DNA of 64,000 nt, taken from SG8-41 sp963802355 (GTDB taxonomy: Bacteria; Pseudomonadota; Gammaproteobacteria; Burkholderiales; SG8-41). The stretch spans positions 37,890 through 101,889 of the forward strand of contig CAWDIV010000012.1 in NCBI GenBank assembly GCA_963802355.1. The letters are read 5' to 3'. A program made the translations under genes and the position numbers. Shown in pieces: positions 1 through 8,593 of this stretch (position 1 is its first letter; each line of letters opens with the position of its first letter). Below the pieces are notes generated by a model, which was not told where the DNA came from, searched no databases, and saw nothing but the letters and a program-made list of their open reading frames with translations.

Positions 1-536
1 TCACCACCGTCGACAGGGTCGAAACCAAGATCGTCGACAAGGCGAAGCACCACTGCCTTGGCGTCCGACGAATCGCCGGCGACCGGGAGAGCTATCCGCC
101 CCGTCGTTCCCCTCGGAACGCCCTTCTCGAGAAGGCTCTTGGCGAAGATGTTGTTGAACGCCTTGATCACGGGACGGCCGATCCGCTGCGCGACCCACTG
201 GCTGTCGAGTAGGCCGCGGTCGATCGCATCGATGCGGCCATCGCGAAGCTCCGGATGGTAGTTGCCGGTATCGATCACGACGACCCTGCTCGGCACATTC
301 GCAAACAGCACCCGCGGAAGTTCGGCGACGGCCTTCGTCGGGATCGCGAGGATGACGACTTCTCCGGCGTTGGCGGCGTCGACAACGGAAACGGGCGTCG
401 CGCCAATCTCGGCCGCCAACGCGGTCAGGCTTTCCGGGCCTCTCGAGTTAGCAATCGAGAGGTGATGGCCGAGCTCGGCGAGGTGGCGCGCAAGTATTCC
501 TCCCATGCCTCCGGCGCCTATAACTCCGATTCTCAT
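1..536 (-). CDS. NADP/F420-type dinucleotide reductase (partial)
   Basis: The reading frame starts at an ATG at 536 and runs off the left edge, giving about 178 residues. The N-terminus MRIGVIGAGGMGG is a Rossmann-type GxGxxG nucleotide-binding loop, and the later segment VIKAFNNIF is typical of the NADPH-dependent F420 reductase / NADP oxidoreductase coenzyme F420-dependent family. Members move hydride between NADP and a partner, but in bacteria without F420 the true partner is usually unknown. The C-terminal end lies outside the window. No neighbour suggests a pathway. Confidence 0.75.
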   Translation of the reverse strand, partial: MRIGVIGAGGMGGILARHLAELGHHLSIANSRGPESLTALAAEIGATPVSVVDAANAGEVVILAIPTKAVAELPRVLFANVPSRVVVIDTGNYHPELRDGRIDAIDRGLLDSQWVAQRIGRPVIKAFNNIFAKSLLEKGVPRGTTGRIALPVAGDSSDAKAVVLRLVDDLGFDPVDGG

Positions 537-781
537 GGACTCATCCTTTGAAATCTCCATGCTCCAGCTGTGCAGCGTAGCCTCCGACCACGCTTCGACC
601 CAATCCGCGTAACCCTCGGGCCTCGATCTTGCCATCGACTGACATTTTCAACCCAGCAATCAGCTTTCGCATGTCGAACTGCATATCGCATCAAGCCCTT
701 CACGCAGGACCCAAATCGTCGGAGCGTCCGGCTTCGAGACGCGACCACTGGGCGGTGGGGCGTCCGTTCGTCCGCGGTTGT

Positions 782-1442
782 TCAGCTGTCGACTTGCCAC
801 TGTTGTGGCCAGCCGGGCGGCGAGTCCTCCCACGACTCCTGGCGTCCGTACACGGTGAGGTCCATGAGCGCGTAGCTGTAGTCCATTGCCTCGACGCCGC
901 GGATGGTCGTCCAGCAGGTTTCGAAGACGCGGTCGCTGTCCCGTAGGTAGCACACGAGGTGCATCCTGCCGATTGGCGCCCGACGAGGAGCGCGTCGAGG
1001 GACGCTTGCGCTGAGTACCACGGCATGTCCCAGCCCATGAAGTCGTGGTAGCGGATGCTTTCGTCGTAGGGACCCTGACAGAAGACCGCGTAGGTGATGT
1101 CGCGAGAATGCAGGTAGGACAGCTCCGCGACCTGGGTGGTGCACCACGTGCAGCCTTCGCACTGCTCGGCCGCGGGTTGGCCGGGGTGCCACATGAAGTA
1201 GTAGGCGATGAGCAGCCGGCGCCCTTCGAACGCATCGAGCAGGGTGAGCGGCCCGTCGGGCCCGATCAGTGGGTGTCGGCATCCACCTCGACCATGGGCA
1301 GCCGCCGGCGGGCCGCTGCGATCGCGTCGCCTTCTCGTGTGTGAGCTTTCTCCCGAATCCGCAGTGCGTTCGAGCTCGGCCTGGAAGGCTCCCGATCGAC
1401 CACCGCAAGTACTCCGGGTTCACTCCTCATGAAGTCTTTCAT
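782..1442 (-). pseudogene. DUF899 family thioredoxin-like protein, frameshifted
   Basis: The gene starts at ATG 1442 behind a GGAGAG ribosome site. Frame 1 gives the N-terminus to PMVEVDADTH and then meets TGA near 1270. A second frame gives the middle (FMWHPGQP, CEGCTWCTTQ). A third, from about 980, gives the C-terminus ending in YGRQESWEDSPPGW. All three pieces are in the right order for DUF899, so two single-base indels split an otherwise full-length gene. An intact paralogue lies at 17591-18382. DUF899 proteins have a thioredoxin-like fold and no settled function. The breaks may be decay or sequencing error. Confidence 0.75.
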
Positions 1443-1463
1443 GGTTCTCTCCGTTAGCTTCTA

Positions 1464-1480
1464 AAATGCAGTTTGCATTT
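1464..1480. promoter_or_regulatory. 7-bp inverted repeat upstream of DUF899 gene
   Basis: AAATGCA-GTT-TGCATTT is a perfect 7-bp inverted repeat about 22 bases upstream of the DUF899 start at 1442. Its size, AT content and position fit an operator for a dimeric regulator, but no regulator gene adjoins it. The function is inferred only from position. Confidence 0.3.
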
Positions 1481-1610
1481 GCGTGGGCCTCGCGCTCTCG
1501 GCTTCACAGCCTGAAGAGGTCTGCAAGCGAAGCCCTCCCCTCGTCGGTCTCGAATGGATCATCCGTGTGGATTCGAACGCACGGCAGCTCCTGCCGCCGC
1601 TCGGATAATT

Positions 1611-1652
1611 GGGGGTCGGGTTAACTTTCCGAAAAGGAGAATCCGGTCCCCC
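1611..1652. repeat. GGGGTCGG hairpin repeat, copy 1
   Basis: The sequence begins GGGGGTCGGG and ends CCGGTCCCC, with CTTTCC and GAAAAGG arms inside, so it can fold as a long imperfect hairpin. A second copy lies at 2552-2592, and a shorter GGGGTCAGACC-type sequence is at 3710. It bounds the tandem duplication units and may be a small repeated palindromic element. Confidence 0.5.
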
Positions 1653-1714
1653 GATTACTGATTTAGAGCGCCTTTAGCTCAACCCGCTAGCGCAAGATCT
1701 TCGTCGGTGGTGCC

Positions 1715-2176
1715 TCAGTCCGGCCCGTCGCCGCTAATATGGGTGTCGTTCGGGTTGGGACTACCTTTCCGGGTTTCCACAAGCGACTTCAAGCTCATCA
1801 GATAAATCGCCCACTTGGTGCTGCAATGGTGCATGAATTCGACCGGCTCCTTCCAATCCTGGTGTTTGAAGAGGACGATGGCATGGTCGCCTGCTTGTTT
1901 GAGATCAAAACTTACCTTGGTGCCGATCCATTCCTGAGGCCCGTCGACCACTTGCCATAGCACGCGCTTGGCAGGCTGAAGCTCCAGGATCTTCATGTCG
2001 AAGCCGCCGATCTCGGAGCCGCCGGCGCTGAAGCGGAACTTGAGCAATCCGCCGACCTTGCTTTCCCCTTGCGTGTTGTTCGTCCACCAGGCGGCAAGAC
2101 CTTCGCGCGTGGCCAATGCCTTATAGACTTCGTCCGAGGACGATTTGATTCCGACTCGATGCAGAATATCCGCCAT
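1715..2176 (-). CDS. SRPBCC (AHSA1-type) protein, copy 1
   Basis: A 153-residue protein of the START/SRPBCC hydrophobic-ligand-binding fold, AHSA1/polyketide-cyclase-like type. The N-terminus resembles many such proteins (IKSSSDEVYKALATREGLAAWW), followed by FRFSAGG and a C-terminal helix around WAIYLMSLKSLVE. The start is preceded by AGGAGAAGGCAA, a good ribosome site. Copy 2 (2633-3094) differs at only a few residues, for example S/L at residue 14. The ligand is unknown. Confidence 0.8.
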   Translation of the reverse strand: MADILHRVGIKSSSDEVYKALATREGLAAWWTNNTQGESKVGGLLKFRFSAGGSEIGGFDMKILELQPAKRVLWQVVDGPQEWIGTKVSFDLKQAGDHAIVLFKHQDWKEPVEFMHHCSTKWAIYLMSLKSLVETRKGSPNPNDTHISGDGPD

Positions 2177-2551
2177 TTGCCTTCTCCTTTACTGGTTGTA
2201 AGAAACGACTGCGTTCATAAACCAGCGACAGGTTAGCCTTCAGCGACGGCGAACCGTGAGTAACAACTGTGACGCGTTTCGGACGCCCGAACGCGGCGTA
2301 GGGTCCCTAACAATATGAGGGGATGGCCCCTCGCTGCGCTCTCCCCTTATGCTCCGATCAGGGCGCCTATCCCTCAATTTGATAGGCGCTTTAAGATGAC
2401 GCATGGATTCGCTCGTCACGGCGGCAGCGAGGGCACTCCAGGCAGCCGACCCCTGGGCGCGCTCAAGCTGATCGCGCTTCGGGACGACGCGCCCGCGCTC
2501 GCCCTGGGTCGGGCCGTCCAACCGGAAGATCGGGGAAAGATCCAGAGAATT

Positions 2552-2592
2552 GGGGGTCGGGTTCACTTTTCCCGAAAAGAGAATCCGGCCCC
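2552..2592. repeat. GGGGTCGG hairpin repeat, copy 2
   Basis: GGGGTCGG and CCGGCCCC arms enclose CTTTTC/GAAAAG arms, matching the hairpin at 1611-1652. It sits at the junction between the two tandem units, so it may have been the substrate or the scar of the duplication. Confidence 0.5.
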
Positions 2593-2632
2593 ATTTACGC
2601 TTCACAAGCGCAAGACCTTCGTCGGTGGTGCC

Positions 2633-3094
2633 TCAGTCCGGCCCGTCGCCGCTAATATGGGTGTCGTTCGGGTTGGGACTACCTTTCCGGGTTTCCACAA
2701 GCGACTTCAAGCTCATCAGATAAATCGCCCACTTGGTGCTGCAGTGGTGCATGAATTCGACCGGCTCCTTCCAATCCTGGTGTTTGAAGAGGACGATGGC
2801 ATGGTCGCCTGCTTGTTTGAGATCAAAGCTTATCTTGGTGCCGATCCATTCTTGCGGCCCGTCGACCACTTGCCATAGCACGCGCTTGGCGGGCTGAAGC
2901 TCCAGAATCTTCATGTCGAAGCCGCCGATCTCGGAGCCGCCGGCGCTAAAGCGGAACTTGAGCAATCCGCCGACTTTGCTTTCCCCTTGCGTGTTGTTCG
3001 TCCACCAGGCGGCAAGACCTTCGCGTGTGGCCAATGCCTTATAGACTTCATCCAGGGACGATTTGATTCCGACTCGATGCAGAATATCCGCCAT
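2633..3094 (-). CDS. SRPBCC (AHSA1-type) protein, copy 2
   Basis: This copy is 153 residues long and almost identical to the protein at 1715-2176, with the same ribosome site and start. The complete reading frame in both copies argues that at least one is still under selection or that the duplication is very recent. As with copy 1, the family binds small hydrophobic ligands or acts as a cyclase/stress protein, and nothing here identifies the substrate. Confidence 0.8.
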   Translation of the reverse strand: MADILHRVGIKSSLDEVYKALATREGLAAWWTNNTQGESKVGGLLKFRFSAGGSEIGGFDMKILELQPAKRVLWQVVDGPQEWIGTKISFDLKQAGDHAIVLFKHQDWKEPVEFMHHCSTKWAIYLMSLKSLVETRKGSPNPNDTHISGDGPD

Positions 3095-3276
3095 TTGCCT
3101 TCTCCTTTACTGGTTGTAAGAAACGACTGCGTTCATAAACCAGCGTACAGATTAGCCTTCAGCGACGGCGAACCGTGAGTAACAACTGTGACGCGTTTCT
3201 TCGGCGGCGCCCGAACGCGGCGTTATGAGGTCTCGGGCGCCTATCCCTCAATTTGATGGGCGCTTTAAGATGACGC

Positions 3277-3391
3277 ATGGATTCGCTCGTCACGGCGGGA
3301 GCGAGGGCACTCAAGGCAGGCGACCCCTTGGGCGCGCTCAAGCTGATCGCGCTTCGGGACGACGCGCCCGCGCTCGCTCTGGGTCGGGCAG
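3277..3391 (+). pseudogene. N-terminal remnant of an unidentified protein
   Basis: The frame opens at ATG 3277 and reads MDSLVTAGARALKAGDPLGA and on for about 38 residues, then runs into an unrelated gene fragment. The matching stretch in unit 1 (from 2403) lacks one T in CCCCTTGGG and is frameshifted after DPW. The alpha-helical, Ala/Leu-rich character resembles the start of TPR-type regulators, but I cannot assign a family. It is a truncated gene start carried with the duplication. Confidence 0.35.
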
Positions 3392-3691
3392 TACCGCGAC
3401 CGGAAGATTCACCAGATCGACCCCCAGACCGGCGCGATCCTGCGCACGATCGAGTCGAACCGATTCGTCACGGGCGTGACGTGGGTCGACGGCGAGCTCT
3501 GGCATGGCACATGGGAAGGCGACGAGAGCGACATCCGCCGCATCGACCCCAAGAGCGGCAAGGTCCTGGTCCGGCTCACCATGCCCGAAGGCGTCTTCGT
3601 GTCGGGCCTCGAGTCCGATGGCGCCGGCCTGTTCTACGCGGGCGGCGGTCCGAGCGGCAAAGTGCGCGCAGTGCGCCGCCCCAGGCGTTGA
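3392..3691 (+). pseudogene. Beta-propeller (glutamine-cyclotransferase-like) protein, C-terminal fragment
   Basis: An open frame of about 99 residues with no start codon of its own reads YRDRKIHQIDPQTG, then repeats the blade-like pattern in DIRRIDPKSGKVL and ends in VRAVRRPRR. Such 'ID..TG..L' blades occur in PQQ/YVTN and glutamine-cyclotransferase-like propellers. Only two or three blades remain; the 5' part is replaced by the tandem-duplication unit at about 3391. It is a truncated remnant. Confidence 0.6.
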
Positions 3692-3850
3692 CGCTAGGCA
3701 CGAATCAGTGGGGTCAGACCTCATTAATAACGTGATGAAACCAATCCCTTAGGCTCGATTCCACCCCCTCCCGCCCTCCCGGCTCTTAATGTCGATTCAC
3801 CCGGGTCCTGATCGACTATGGGTTAGCACCCATAAAGGAGACTGAAATGA

Positions 3851-3982
3851 GTGAGCAGTACAGACCGTTTCGGCGGATACGCCTGGCTCTACATCGGCTC
3901 GTTCGCGCTCGGTATGGGCGCGGTGGCGATCGCGCTCGCCTTCCCGCCGATTGCGCGGCGCGCGCAGCTGCAGCCGGCGTAG
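3851..3982 (+). pseudogene. MFS transporter, C-terminal remnant
   Basis: An open frame of 43 codons reads TDRFGGYAWLYIGSFALGMG and ends AFPPIARRAQLQPA before TAG. This is the last transmembrane helix and tail of a major facilitator superfamily permease. The rest of the gene is missing upstream, where TGA closes the frame at 3848-3850. It directly precedes the AraC regulator gene. Confidence 0.55.
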
Positions 3983-4004
3983 TATCTGCGAAGCCCTCCC
4001 CCGT

Positions 4005-4715
4005 ATGTTTCTCGACATTAACGACAGGCCATCGGACTCACCCTTTGTCGAAAGGGTCTGGCGCGCGCATAGCGAGCGCGCCGGGCGCTTTCTGTCCGTT
4101 GCGTCGAGCCATTGGGAAATGGTGGTGACGCACCTCGGGGGCAAAGCCACCCTTACCGTGCGCGGCCCGGAAACCAAGGTAACCGAAATCGATTGCCCGG
4201 CGGACGGCGAATGGATCGGAATCCGCTTCAAGCTGGGCACCTTCATGCCGCAGTTGCCCGTAGAGAAAATCATCGACCGAAAGGACGTGGTCCTGCCCGG
4301 GGCGGCCCGCCAATCGTTCTGGCTGAACGGCTCTGCGTGGGAATATCCGGGCTTTGAGAATGCCGAGACATTCGTAGCGCGTCTCGTGCGTGACAGCCTG
4401 GTCGCGCGCGATTCAGCCGTGGAAGCCGCGTTGCAGGGTGAGCGCAGGGCGCTGTCACTTCGCTCCGTGCAGAGGCATTTTCGGCAGGCCACCGGTATGA
4501 CCCGCAATACTTCTCGCCAGATCCAGCGCGCCCGGTATGCGACGAACCTGCTGAGAGAGGGCACTTCCATTCTCGACACCGTCCACGAAGCCGGCTACTT
4601 CGACCAGGCACATCTCACCCGCGCGCTCCAGCGCCTGATCGGACAAACGCCGGGAGAGATTATCCGGCAGGAAGAGCAGTTGTCGTTTCTATACAAAACA
4701 ACGCTCTCTCGCTGA
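4005..4715 (+). CDS. AraC family transcriptional regulator
   Basis: A 236-residue protein counted from ATG 4005; an upstream in-frame start at 3951 would overlap the permease remnant and is less likely. The N-terminal half is a variable sensor domain. The C-terminal third holds the AraC double helix-turn-helix, visible in LSLRSVQRHFRQATGMT and in AGYFDQAHLTRALQRLIGQ followed by TPGEI. It probably acts as a DNA-binding activator or repressor; the target and inducer are not evident. Confidence 0.85.
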   Translation: MFLDINDRPSDSPFVERVWRAHSERAGRFLSVASSHWEMVVTHLGGKATLTVRGPETKVTEIDCPADGEWIGIRFKLGTFMPQLPVEKIIDRKDVVLPGAARQSFWLNGSAWEYPGFENAETFVARLVRDSLVARDSAVEAALQGERRALSLRSVQRHFRQATGMTRNTSRQIQRARYATNLLREGTSILDTVHEAGYFDQAHLTRALQRLIGQTPGEIIRQEEQLSFLYKTTLSR

Positions 4716-4790
4716 GTCTACTATCCGCACGTCGCAGTCTGGCCGCACCAGCGCGCCGGTCACCCCGCAAACGCTCCAGGAACAGTCACC

Positions 4791-5207
4791 ATGCCCAAGG
4801 TCAATACCTCTCGTTCAATGGATCCGCCGCCGAGGCCATGCGCTTCTACCAGAAGACTCTCGGCGGGAACCTCGACGCTCTCGTTAAGTTCGGCGACTTG
4901 CCCGACGCGAAGCAGATGCCGCCCGGCAGCGCCGACAAGGTGATGCACGCGGAACTTTCCTTCGGGGATGGCGGCTCGCTGATGGCGAGCGATTGGGTGG
5001 GAAACCGGCCGTATGAAGATGAAGGGCTTCTCGATCGCACTCGGCTACGAGACGGCGAGCGAAGCTAGGCGGGTGTTCGATGCGCTCGCCAAGGGCGGCA
5101 TGGTGATCATGCCGCTGCAGCCGTCCTTCTTTGCGGAAGCTTTCGGTATGGCGATCGACCGATTCGGCACGCCCTGGACGATCAGCGGCGGAACGAAGCG
5201 GGGTTAG
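4791..5207 (+). pseudogene. VOC (PhnB-like) protein, frameshifted
   Basis: The start MPKVNT at 4791 loses frame near 4806. A second frame continues LSFNGSAAEAMRFYQKTLGG to GNRPYE near 5015, and a third gives MKGFSIALGYETASEARRVF to the end ISGGTKRG at 5207. Together they make a full-length 3-demethylubiquinone methyltransferase/PhnB-like VOC protein of about 137 residues. Family members are small metal-binding or degenerate glyoxalase-fold proteins. Two indels break it. Confidence 0.7.
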
Positions 5208-5240
5208 GAACGCACACTCTAATTGGAACGGAGGTCGCGG

Positions 5241-5639
5241 ATGCCTATCGGCGATAAGACGGCCGTCCGGATCGGGTACGTCCTGAGCGGGCTGGTCATA
5301 CTGTTCATGCTGTTCGACGGAAGCATCAAGCTCGTGCCGCTCGACATCGTGATCGAAACAACGGGCCAGCTCGGCTATCCCGCCACGGACACTTTCGCGC
5401 GCGGTCTCGGAATACTGGGGCTCGCCTGCACGGCGCTCTATGCGTTTCCGCGCACCGCCGTGCTCGGCGCGATATTGTTGACCGCCTATTTCGGAGGGAC
5501 CGTCGCCACCCACCTGCGCGTCGGCAGCCCAGTCTTCAGCCACATGCTGTTCGGCGCCTATCTCGGCGTCATGCTGTGGGCCGGACTATATCTGCGGGAC
5601 GTTCGTTTGCGCGCGGTCATCCCTTTCCGGGACAGGTAA
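5241..5639 (+). CDS. DoxX-like membrane protein
   Basis: From ATG 5241, preceded by GGAGG about 8 bases upstream, the product is 132 residues with four hydrophobic helices (around VLSGLVILFMLFDG, ILGLACTALYAF, VLGAILLTAYFGG and FGAYLGVMLWAGLYL). Length and pattern match the DoxX-like (DUF4267/DoxX_2) family. A TTG at 5223 would add six residues but has no better signal. The role of these proteins is unclear; some are linked to redox stress. Confidence 0.7.
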   Translation: MPIGDKTAVRIGYVLSGLVILFMLFDGSIKLVPLDIVIETTGQLGYPATDTFARGLGILGLACTALYAFPRTAVLGAILLTAYFGGTVATHLRVGSPVFSHMLFGAYLGVMLWAGLYLRDVRLRAVIPFRDR

Positions 5640-5698
5640 AGGCCGCGTGCCGGGTTCGAAACCTTCCATGTCACCCCCCAAGTGCTCGATCCTTGCCT

Positions 5699-6615
5699 TC
5701 AGGCAGGGGTGGCATCCGGCGCCAGGATCAGCTCCGCGTCGTCGACGACGTAGCGGACATAGCGGTAGTCGCGTATGAAGCTGATCCGGCCGTCGGTCCA
5801 CTCCAGCCACATCAGGTAGCTCGGCTTGGCCGACGTGGGATCCTCGAAGACCGCGATCACCTCGCGGCCATCGAGCCAGGCGGGGGCGAGCCGAACCGGT
5901 CGCATATTGCGCGTAGATGCCGAAGAACATCTTCACGTCGGCGCCTGTACGCAGCGGATACGTCGACTGGAGCAGCCGCACGTCGTCGGCCAGCATCGCG
6001 CGCAGCCCGTCCCAGTCGTGCCCGTTGAACAGGGCGACATAGCGGGCTACTGCGGGTGACGGCGCTCGCGGCGCGGGCTGGGCCGGTGCCTGGGCATTGA
6101 TCGCCTTGAGGCGGGAGCGCCCGCGGGCGAGGTGCGCTTTCACCGCGTTGACCGTGAGATGGAGCAGGTCGGCGATTTCCTCCAGTGATTGGTCGAGGAC
6201 GTCCTTGAGGATCACGACGCTCCTCTGCATCGTCGGAAGCTCCGCGAATCGCGACACCGCCGTTTCGACTGCCTCCCTTCGCATCAGCACCTCCACAGGA
6301 TCTGGGCTATCCGGATCGACGATCTCGGGGACCTCATCGATGGGCTCGGCCGCGCGGATCGCGCGGCTGCGCAGCAGGTCCATCGCGCGGTTGTGGGCGA
6401 TCCGGAACAGCCAGGAGCGCAACTGCGGCACCTCCGTCAACTCCTCCAGCGCGACGAAGGCACGGGCGAAGGTGTCCTGCACCACGTCCTCGCCCTCGAT
6501 CACCGAGCCCATCAGGCGCGCGCAGTAGCGGTGAAGCTCGGGCCGCAGCTCGCCGGCGAGCGCGAGCAGCTCCGCGTGGCGCGCCGTGGGCGGGGACGGT
6601 GGGACTCGCGCTCAC
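5699..6615 (-). CDS. ECF sigma factor with SnoaL-like C-terminal domain, frameshifted
   Basis: Region 2 is visible in VVQDTFARAFVALEEL and in RSWLFRIAHNRAMDLLRSRA, and region 4 in LPTMQRSVVILKDVLDQS with LTVNAVKAHLARGRSRLK. The rest, beginning ARYVALFNGHDWDGLRAML, is a SnoaL-type tail. The frame shifts near 5905, where the tail continues as RLAPAWLDGREVIAVFEDP and ends at 5699. Near the 5' end the natural start is GTG 6615, overlapping the SDR stop as GTGA, with another shift before HAELLALAGELRPELHRYC. It is co-transcribed with the upstream SDR and NmrA genes. Confidence 0.75.
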
Positions 6616-7370
6616 GCCGCCCCTGGCTCGAGGACCGTGATGCCGGTATCGCCTTTCAGGCCGAAGGCCAAGCCCGTGGCGTACTGCGAATCGTCCAGCA
6701 CCGCGACCACATGATCGCCGTACTGGCGAGGGGGCATCGGAGCGCCGAACCGCGCCAGGAATGCCTCGCGCTCGATGCCGATCGCCCGGGCGTAGGCGCC
6801 GGATCCCGCGTCGCCGACGCCGGTCCCGGCGATCATCTGCTGAGGCACGATCACCTGGAAGCGGATACCCAATCCCATCTGCTCGGCGACCCCGTTGGCG
6901 TATTTGGCCATGAGCCAGAGCATATGCTTGGCGCCGGCGTAGCCGCCTGAGAGCGGCGAGCCCGTTCGCGCGCCGCCCATGGAGGACACCAGGACTCGGG
7001 CGCCCGGCGCGAGCGGAACTTTGAGGGCCGCCTGCATCCAGTAGAGGCCGCCCCTCACGTCGGTCTCCCACGGTGTGGTGAAGTCCGCCCAGCTCATCTG
7101 GTCGAGGCGGCCCATCGGCGGGGTCGCGCCGGCGTTCAGCACCAGGATGTCGGGGCGGACGTCGGCGAGGATGCGTTGGGCGGCGCCCTCGTCGGTGACG
7201 TCGGCCGGGATCACGGCGACGCGAAGCCTTTGCGCCACTGCAGCGAGCGCGGTCTTGCCGCGCGCCACGACGGTTACCTTGGCACCTTGATCCACCAGCG
7301 CCTCGACGAGCCCAAGCCCCAGGCCTCGACTGCCGCCGGTCACTACGATGGTCTTGTCCTTGAGGCTCAT
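6612..7370 (-). CDS. SDR family oxidoreductase
   Basis: A 252-residue classical short-chain dehydrogenase. The cofactor loop is TGGSRGLGLG near residue 11, the NAG motif is LVLNAGATPP, and the catalytic Ser and Y-x-x-x-K are in VSSMGG and GGYAGAKHM. It is the middle gene of a minus-strand operon: 18 bases behind the NmrA-like gene, with GGAGGAG just before its ATG, and overlapping the sigma factor start. The substrate is unknown; oxidoreductases next to SnoaL-tailed ECF sigma factors are a recurrent arrangement. Confidence 0.85.
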   Translation of the reverse strand: MSLKDKTIVVTGGSRGLGLGLVEALVDQGAKVTVVARGKTALAAVAQRLRVAVIPADVTDEGAAQRILADVRPDILVLNAGATPPMGRLDQMSWADFTTPWETDVRGGLYWMQAALKVPLAPGARVLVSSMGGARTGSPLSGGYAGAKHMLWLMAKYANGVAEQMGLGIRFQVIVPQQMIAGTGVGDAGSGAYARAIGIEREAFLARFGAPMPPRQYGDHVVAVLDDSQYATGLAFGLKGDTGITVLEPGAA

Positions 7371-7388
7371 CTTGGCTGCTCCTCCCCC

Positions 7389-8276
7389 TCAAGCCGCCGC
7401 CGCCGCTGCCGCAGCCAGTCCGAATGCTTCTGCATTCCTCTGCGCGAACTCCAGGAACGTTGTCGGCTTGACGTTGAACAATTGGTGGGTCGAAAGATCC
7501 ACCCGCGACTCAGCCCCGCCCTTCAGTCGCTCCTCGACCTGCTTATCCAGGGCATCTGCAAACTCCGAAGGGATGCCGTGAGCCACCAACGCGTGTCGGC
7601 GTTCGTTCCGGGATACTGCAACGTACCGTACCGTCCTTCCAGTCGCACGTGAAACGCGATCGGCTACGTCCGCCATGGTCAGCGCTTCCGGGCCGGTCAT
7701 TGGCAGCCGCGCGCGTTCATGCCCACCGTCGCGCAGGAGCAAAAAGCCAACCCTGCCCACGTCGGCGAGGTCGACCGGATTGAGCCTCACGTCGCCGAGG
7801 GCAAAGAAGAATGCACCCTCATTGATGACACTCGGCGCCTCGCGCAAATATTCCTGCATGAAGCCGGTTGGGCGCAAATGGGTCCAGGCGAGGCCGGATC
7901 TTTCGACGTACTCCTCGATTTCCTTATGCATGCGACCAAAGATGAATGCCGTCTCGGGTCGAGAGTCCAAACCGGAGAACTTGATCACGTGGCGAACTCC
8001 TGCGGCCTTGGCAGCGTCGACAAATGTGGATTGCGTTTCGACCATATCCATCCGCGGTGCCGAGATTATGAGGACTCGATCGACGCCGTCCAGGGCCGCT
8101 CCCAGGCTGGTCCGCCTGGACATGTCGCCCTCGACGATTTCGACAGTCGGGACTTTTTCGAACGCTGCTGCCTTCGCTCTATCCCTCACCAGGATTCGTA
8201 CCGGCTCCCGCCGTTGCACGAATTCGTTCACGATGAAGGAACCGGCCAAACCCGTTGCTCCTGTGAGAAGTTTCAT
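7389..8276 (-). CDS. NmrA-like NAD(P)-binding protein
   Basis: A 295-residue atypical SDR of the NmrA/TMR type. It begins KLLTGATGLAGSFIVNEF, a GxxGxxG nucleotide loop, has the HVIKFSGLDSRPE segment, and ends in a run of eight alanines encoded by a GCC-rich repeat. Proteins of this group sense or reduce with NADP(H); some act on quinones. It is the first gene of the NmrA-SDR-sigma operon, starting at ATG 8276 with GGAGACATTGCG just before it. Confidence 0.85.
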   Translation of the reverse strand: MKLLTGATGLAGSFIVNEFVQRREPVRILVRDRAKAAAFEKVPTVEIVEGDMSRRTSLGAALDGVDRVLIISAPRMDMVETQSTFVDAAKAAGVRHVIKFSGLDSRPETAFIFGRMHKEIEEYVERSGLAWTHLRPTGFMQEYLREAPSVINEGAFFFALGDVRLNPVDLADVGRVGFLLLRDGGHERARLPMTGPEALTMADVADRVSRATGRTVRYVAVSRNERRHALVAHGIPSEFADALDKQVEERLKGGAESRVDLSTHQLFNVKPTTFLEFAQRNAEAFGLAAAAAAAA

Positions 8277-8593
8277 CGCAATGTCTCCTTAGGTTTCAAC
8301 TATTTAACGAGAGTGAGGCCCGTGAGGCCCACGGACCTGGTCTCGCGTCTGCTAACCTAAGACGTTCAAGGCCGCGAAAAGGAGTCACCATGGTCCAGGC
8401 CGCGCCGCGATCGCCGCTGAGGCGACGTCCGCTTCTACGGCGACCAGTTGCGTCTGCTCTCGGTGATCTCTCGTGACGGCTTTGGGTCGGTTTCTGCCTC
8501 GTCGTGAAGGACCGCTCGCGCTGAGCGTGGTCGCTGGGCGTCCCGGACCGCCGCGGTGTCTACTACGAGAACCTTTGTGGCGCTGTAGATGGC
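8277..8593. other. Intergenic, no gene recognised
   Basis: This 317-base stretch separates the NmrA-like gene from the EamA gene, which are both on the minus strand. Short frames here show no family resemblance. It must hold the promoter of the NmrA operon, but I see no convincing motif. Confidence 0.5.

Larger units (their letters stand above)
1611..2551. repeat. Tandem duplication, unit 1
   Basis: This unit begins with a hairpin (GGGGTCGG ... CCGGTCCCC, 1611-1652), then carries an SRPBCC gene on the minus strand and a plus-strand segment that starts ATGGATTCGCTCGTCAC at 2403. The next unit (2552-about 3395) repeats the same order. The SRPBCC part is offset by 918 bases and the distal part by 874, because unit 1 holds about 44 extra bases near 2281-2350. 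The two copies differ at only scattered positions, so the duplication looks recent. Confidence 0.85.
2552..3395. repeat. Tandem duplication, unit 2
   Basis: Second copy of the unit beginning at 1611. It starts with the hairpin GGGGGTCGGG ... GGCCCC (2552-2592), contains the second SRPBCC gene, and ends inside a plus-strand reading frame that begins at 3277. Similarity to unit 1 fades at about 3390-3400, exactly where a beta-propeller-type gene fragment begins. Confidence 0.8.
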
